From a bacterium (GTDB taxonomy: Bacteria > Bacteroidota > Ignavibacteria > Kapaibacteriales > UBA961), in contig JALHLL010000007.1 in the NCBI GenBank assembly GCA_022844575.1, forward strand, positions 13,190-29,782: a stretch of 16,593 nt of DNA, in the 5' to 3' direction. How positions within the stretch are numbered: the first letter of the stretch is position 1; every line of letters begins with the position of its first letter. Shown in pieces: positions 15,254 to 16,593 of the stretch. The notes under the pieces were generated by a model. It did not search any database, had not been told where the DNA came from, and was given only the letters and a program-made list of their open reading frames with translations. The translations under genes were made by a program, and so were the position numbers.

Positions 15254-15625
15254 ATGAAAGGAGTCCGATTATATAATAGTGCTGATTTTGAACAGGTAAG
15301 GGCTATTGCATTGAAGTTCCCGGGTGCAGAAGATGCAATATCTCATGAAGGAACACCTTCCATTAAGGTACGTGGTAAGTTGATGAGCCGATTACATGAC
15401 AACGGTGAATTTATTCCCATACGGCTCGATTTTCAATATCATGAGCATTATTTGATTTCTTATCCCGAAGTGTTTCATATACCAGACCATTATAAAAATT
15501 ATCCGTATATATGTATGTGGGTAAATTCATGCAAGGATGATGTGCTAAAAGAACTGCTGGAACTGAGTTGGAGGGCATTGGCATCCAAAAAACAAATTCT
15601 GGAATGGGAGAATAGAGGGCAATAA
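15254..15625 (+). CDS. MmcQ/YjbR (DUF419) family protein
   Basis: The 123-residue protein fits the MmcQ/YjbR family: an early VRAIALKFPGAEDAISHEGTPSIKVRGKLMSRLH, then RLDFQYHEHYLISYPEVFHIPDHYKNYPYICMWVNS, and the ending LLELSWRALASKK. Members are small cytoplasmic proteins with a YjbR fold; the role is unknown, with a DNA-binding or regulatory function proposed for some. The start is supported by GGAGGG 5 bases upstream. It lies 18 bases after the NTF2-like gene and 105 bases before the FMN reductase, whose promoter may be between. Confidence 0.82.
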   Translation: MKGVRLYNSADFEQVRAIALKFPGAEDAISHEGTPSIKVRGKLMSRLHDNGEFIPIRLDFQYHEHYLISYPEVFHIPDHYKNYPYICMWVNSCKDDVLKELLELSWRALASKKQILEWENRGQ

Positions 15626-15682
15626 TTTGTATTAAATTTCCATGTGCTTGTTACCGGAATTGTATTGAAGAGGATAATATTC

Positions 15683-15707
15683 TTCCGTTCTTTACATGTT
15701 AACGGAA
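15683..15707 (+). repeat. Inverted repeat TTCCGTT / AACGGAA before the FMN reductase-like gene
   Basis: TTCCGTT (15683-15689) and AACGGAA (15701-15707) are perfect complements separated by 11 bases, 24 bases upstream of the ATG at 15731. It could be an operator or an mRNA hairpin. No regulator gene is next to it, and the pairing is only 7 bp, so chance is possible. Confidence 0.35.
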
Positions 15708-15730
15708 CTTAGAAAGTGTATTGTAATGAC

Positions 15731-16273
15731 ATGAATAACAAAAAGAAAATACTGGCTATTATCGGAAGTGCGAGTGAAAACTCGTCTAATCTACGATTAG
15801 TTGAACATATTGTACAAAAAAACAACAATAATTTTGCTTGGGAGGTATATACTGAATTAAGACAGTTACCTCATTTTAATCCTGAACAATCGGTGCACAA
15901 TACACCCGACATAGTTTTAGAAATAAGGGAGAAGATTGCTCAATCCGACGGTATCTTAATATGTACTCCGGAATATGTGTTTAGCATTCCAAGCGGATTG
16001 AAAAATCTTATTGAATGGTGTGTAAGTACAACTATTTTCTCGGGTAAACCAACAGCTTTAATTACCGCTTCGGCATTAGGTTTAAAAGGGCATGAAGAGT
16101 TACAATTACTTATGAAAACTATAGAAGCTTCATTTACCGATAAAACTTGCCTGTTGATACATGGGGTAAAAGGGAAAATTTCTCATGAAGGCACTATTAC
16201 GCATAACGAGACAAGTAAAGCTGTCAATAATCTTCTCATTGAGTTTGAAAATATTATAAAAAATATTGAGTGA
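15731..16273 (+). CDS. NADPH-dependent FMN reductase family protein
   Basis: This is a flavodoxin-like, FMN-binding cytoplasmic reductase of the NADPH-dependent FMN reductase family. Known members reduce flavins, quinones, azo compounds or chromate, so the natural substrate is open. The start is the ATG at 15731 (180 aa), since family proteins begin close to the first strand; a GTG at 15716 extends the frame by five codons. Visible motifs are IIGSASENSSNLRL (the phosphate-binding loop, residues 10-23), TPEYVFSIPSGLKNLIEW (T79-W97) and TALITASALGLKGHEEL. No signal peptide is present. The inverted repeat 24 bases upstream is the only regulatory-looking element. The next gene is convergent. Confidence 0.85.
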   Translation: MNNKKKILAIIGSASENSSNLRLVEHIVQKNNNNFAWEVYTELRQLPHFNPEQSVHNTPDIVLEIREKIAQSDGILICTPEYVFSIPSGLKNLIEWCVSTTIFSGKPTALITASALGLKGHEELQLLMKTIEASFTDKTCLLIHGVKGKISHEGTITHNETSKAVNNLLIEFENIIKNIE

Positions 16274-16375
16274 GTAATGAATTTAATCGGATATTAAGTG
16301 AACAAGTGCTTATATCTCTGGTACATGAATATAAGATTTGGTAAAGGTCATCGAATAAGGTTAATAACTTATGTA

Positions 16376-16593
16376 CTAAAGCGGTATATAACAACCCACC
16401 GCATCTGTTTTTTTAACACTGATGGGTTGTTTGTACATAAGAGCTTGTAAAACATCTCTAAGATTGTGAATTGTCGGGTTCGTTTTTTTCTTCCCGAAAC
16501 TTACAAACCAATCATCTATTCTTCCCGAATATCGTATTTCTCCTTCGGAATCAAAAACTACAACTTCCGGTGTTATCGTTGCTCCCGAAAATT
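16376..16593 (-). CDS. Redoxin (thioredoxin-fold) domain protein, N-terminus outside window
   Basis: A minus-strand frame is open from the right edge (codons begin at 16591) to TAG at 16378-16376, giving 71 residues with no internal stop. It reads GATITPEVVVFDSEGEIRYSGRIDDW, then HNLRDVLQALMYKQPIS, and ends AVGCYIPL. This is the C-terminal pattern of AhpC/TSA-like redoxins in which a cis-proline-containing TPEV strand precedes a GRIDD segment and a late GC; these reduce peroxides or thiols (family knowledge). The active-site CxxC lies outside the window, so activity cannot be judged. It converges with the FMN reductase gene, whose stop is 102 bases away. A 9-bp inverted repeat (16390-16398 with 16423-16431) sits inside its coding region. 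Confidence 0.65.
   Translation of the reverse strand, partial: FSGATITPEVVVFDSEGEIRYSGRIDDWFVSFGKKKTNPTIHNLRDVLQALMYKQPISVKKTDAVGCYIPL

Noticed and set aside
16390..16431. AACAACCCA/TGGGTTGTT inverted repeat as an intrinsic terminator.
   Set aside because: It lies inside the coding region of the minus-strand redoxin-like gene, and neither side has a proper T-run, so it is not called as a terminator; it is mentioned only as a pattern.
1..16593. CRISPR arrays, tRNA or rRNA genes, insertion sequences, prophage or toxin-antitoxin genes.
   Set aside because: I saw no repeat array, cloverleaf, transposase, integrase or known defence motif in any frame; all substantial genes are accounted for by the annotated families.

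Overview
The window looks like chromosomal DNA from an AT-rich, Gram-negative member of the Bacteroidota/FCB group. A Bacteroidia-type assignment is less likely than a Chlorobi-, Ignavibacteria- or Kapabacteria-like relative, but this rests only on gene content. Evidence for the group is a secreted protein with a type IX secretion C-terminal sorting domain, several beta-barrel outer-membrane proteins ending in phenylalanine, a VWA-OmpA protein, a 31-residue AURKAIP1/COX24-type mini-protein and a DUF2007 protein. Several genes carry clear GGAGG-like ribosome binding sites, which are uncommon in Bacteroidia proper.

Layout. Positions 1-3724 are an envelope block: the 3' part of an outer-membrane protein, a full-length likely paralogue of it, an intrinsic terminator, then an exported VWA-OmpA protein. 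Positions 3846-5020 are a tight translation/RNA pair, rsmD (16S rRNA methyltransferase) and pth (peptidyl-tRNA hydrolase). A T9SS-secreted protein (5128-6654) follows and converges on a minus-strand DcuC-family C4-dicarboxylate transporter (6661-7968). rlmN (8082-9197) is divergent from the transporter and overlaps by 4 bases a small outer-membrane protein gene (9194-10114). Next comes a probable unit of HU/IHF-like protein, membrane-anchored TPR protein and a tiny basic protein of the bS22/mS38 type, closed by a strong terminator at about 11215-11256. After it lie a DUF2007/zinc-ribbon protein, glutamine-dependent NAD+ synthetase (nadE) closely followed by a GT9 heptosyltransferase-like gene, and three small accessory proteins (NTF2-like, MmcQ/YjbR-like, NADPH-dependent FMN reductase-like). 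The right edge cuts a minus-strand redoxin-like gene, of which only the C-terminal 71 residues are inside.

How it fits together. Most of the window is housekeeping (translation quality control, rRNA modification, nucleoid, NAD synthesis) mixed with cell-surface genes, which is ordinary for this group. I see no phage, transposon, CRISPR array, tRNA or rRNA. I did not find a convincing new multi-gene system. The items most worth a second look are the 31-codon ribosomal-type gene with a perfect inverted repeat over its stop codon, the DUF2007 protein whose two CxxC knuckles are split by a hydrophobic segment, the altered motif after the RlmN cysteine cluster, and hairpins embedded in the 3' ends of both minus-strand genes.
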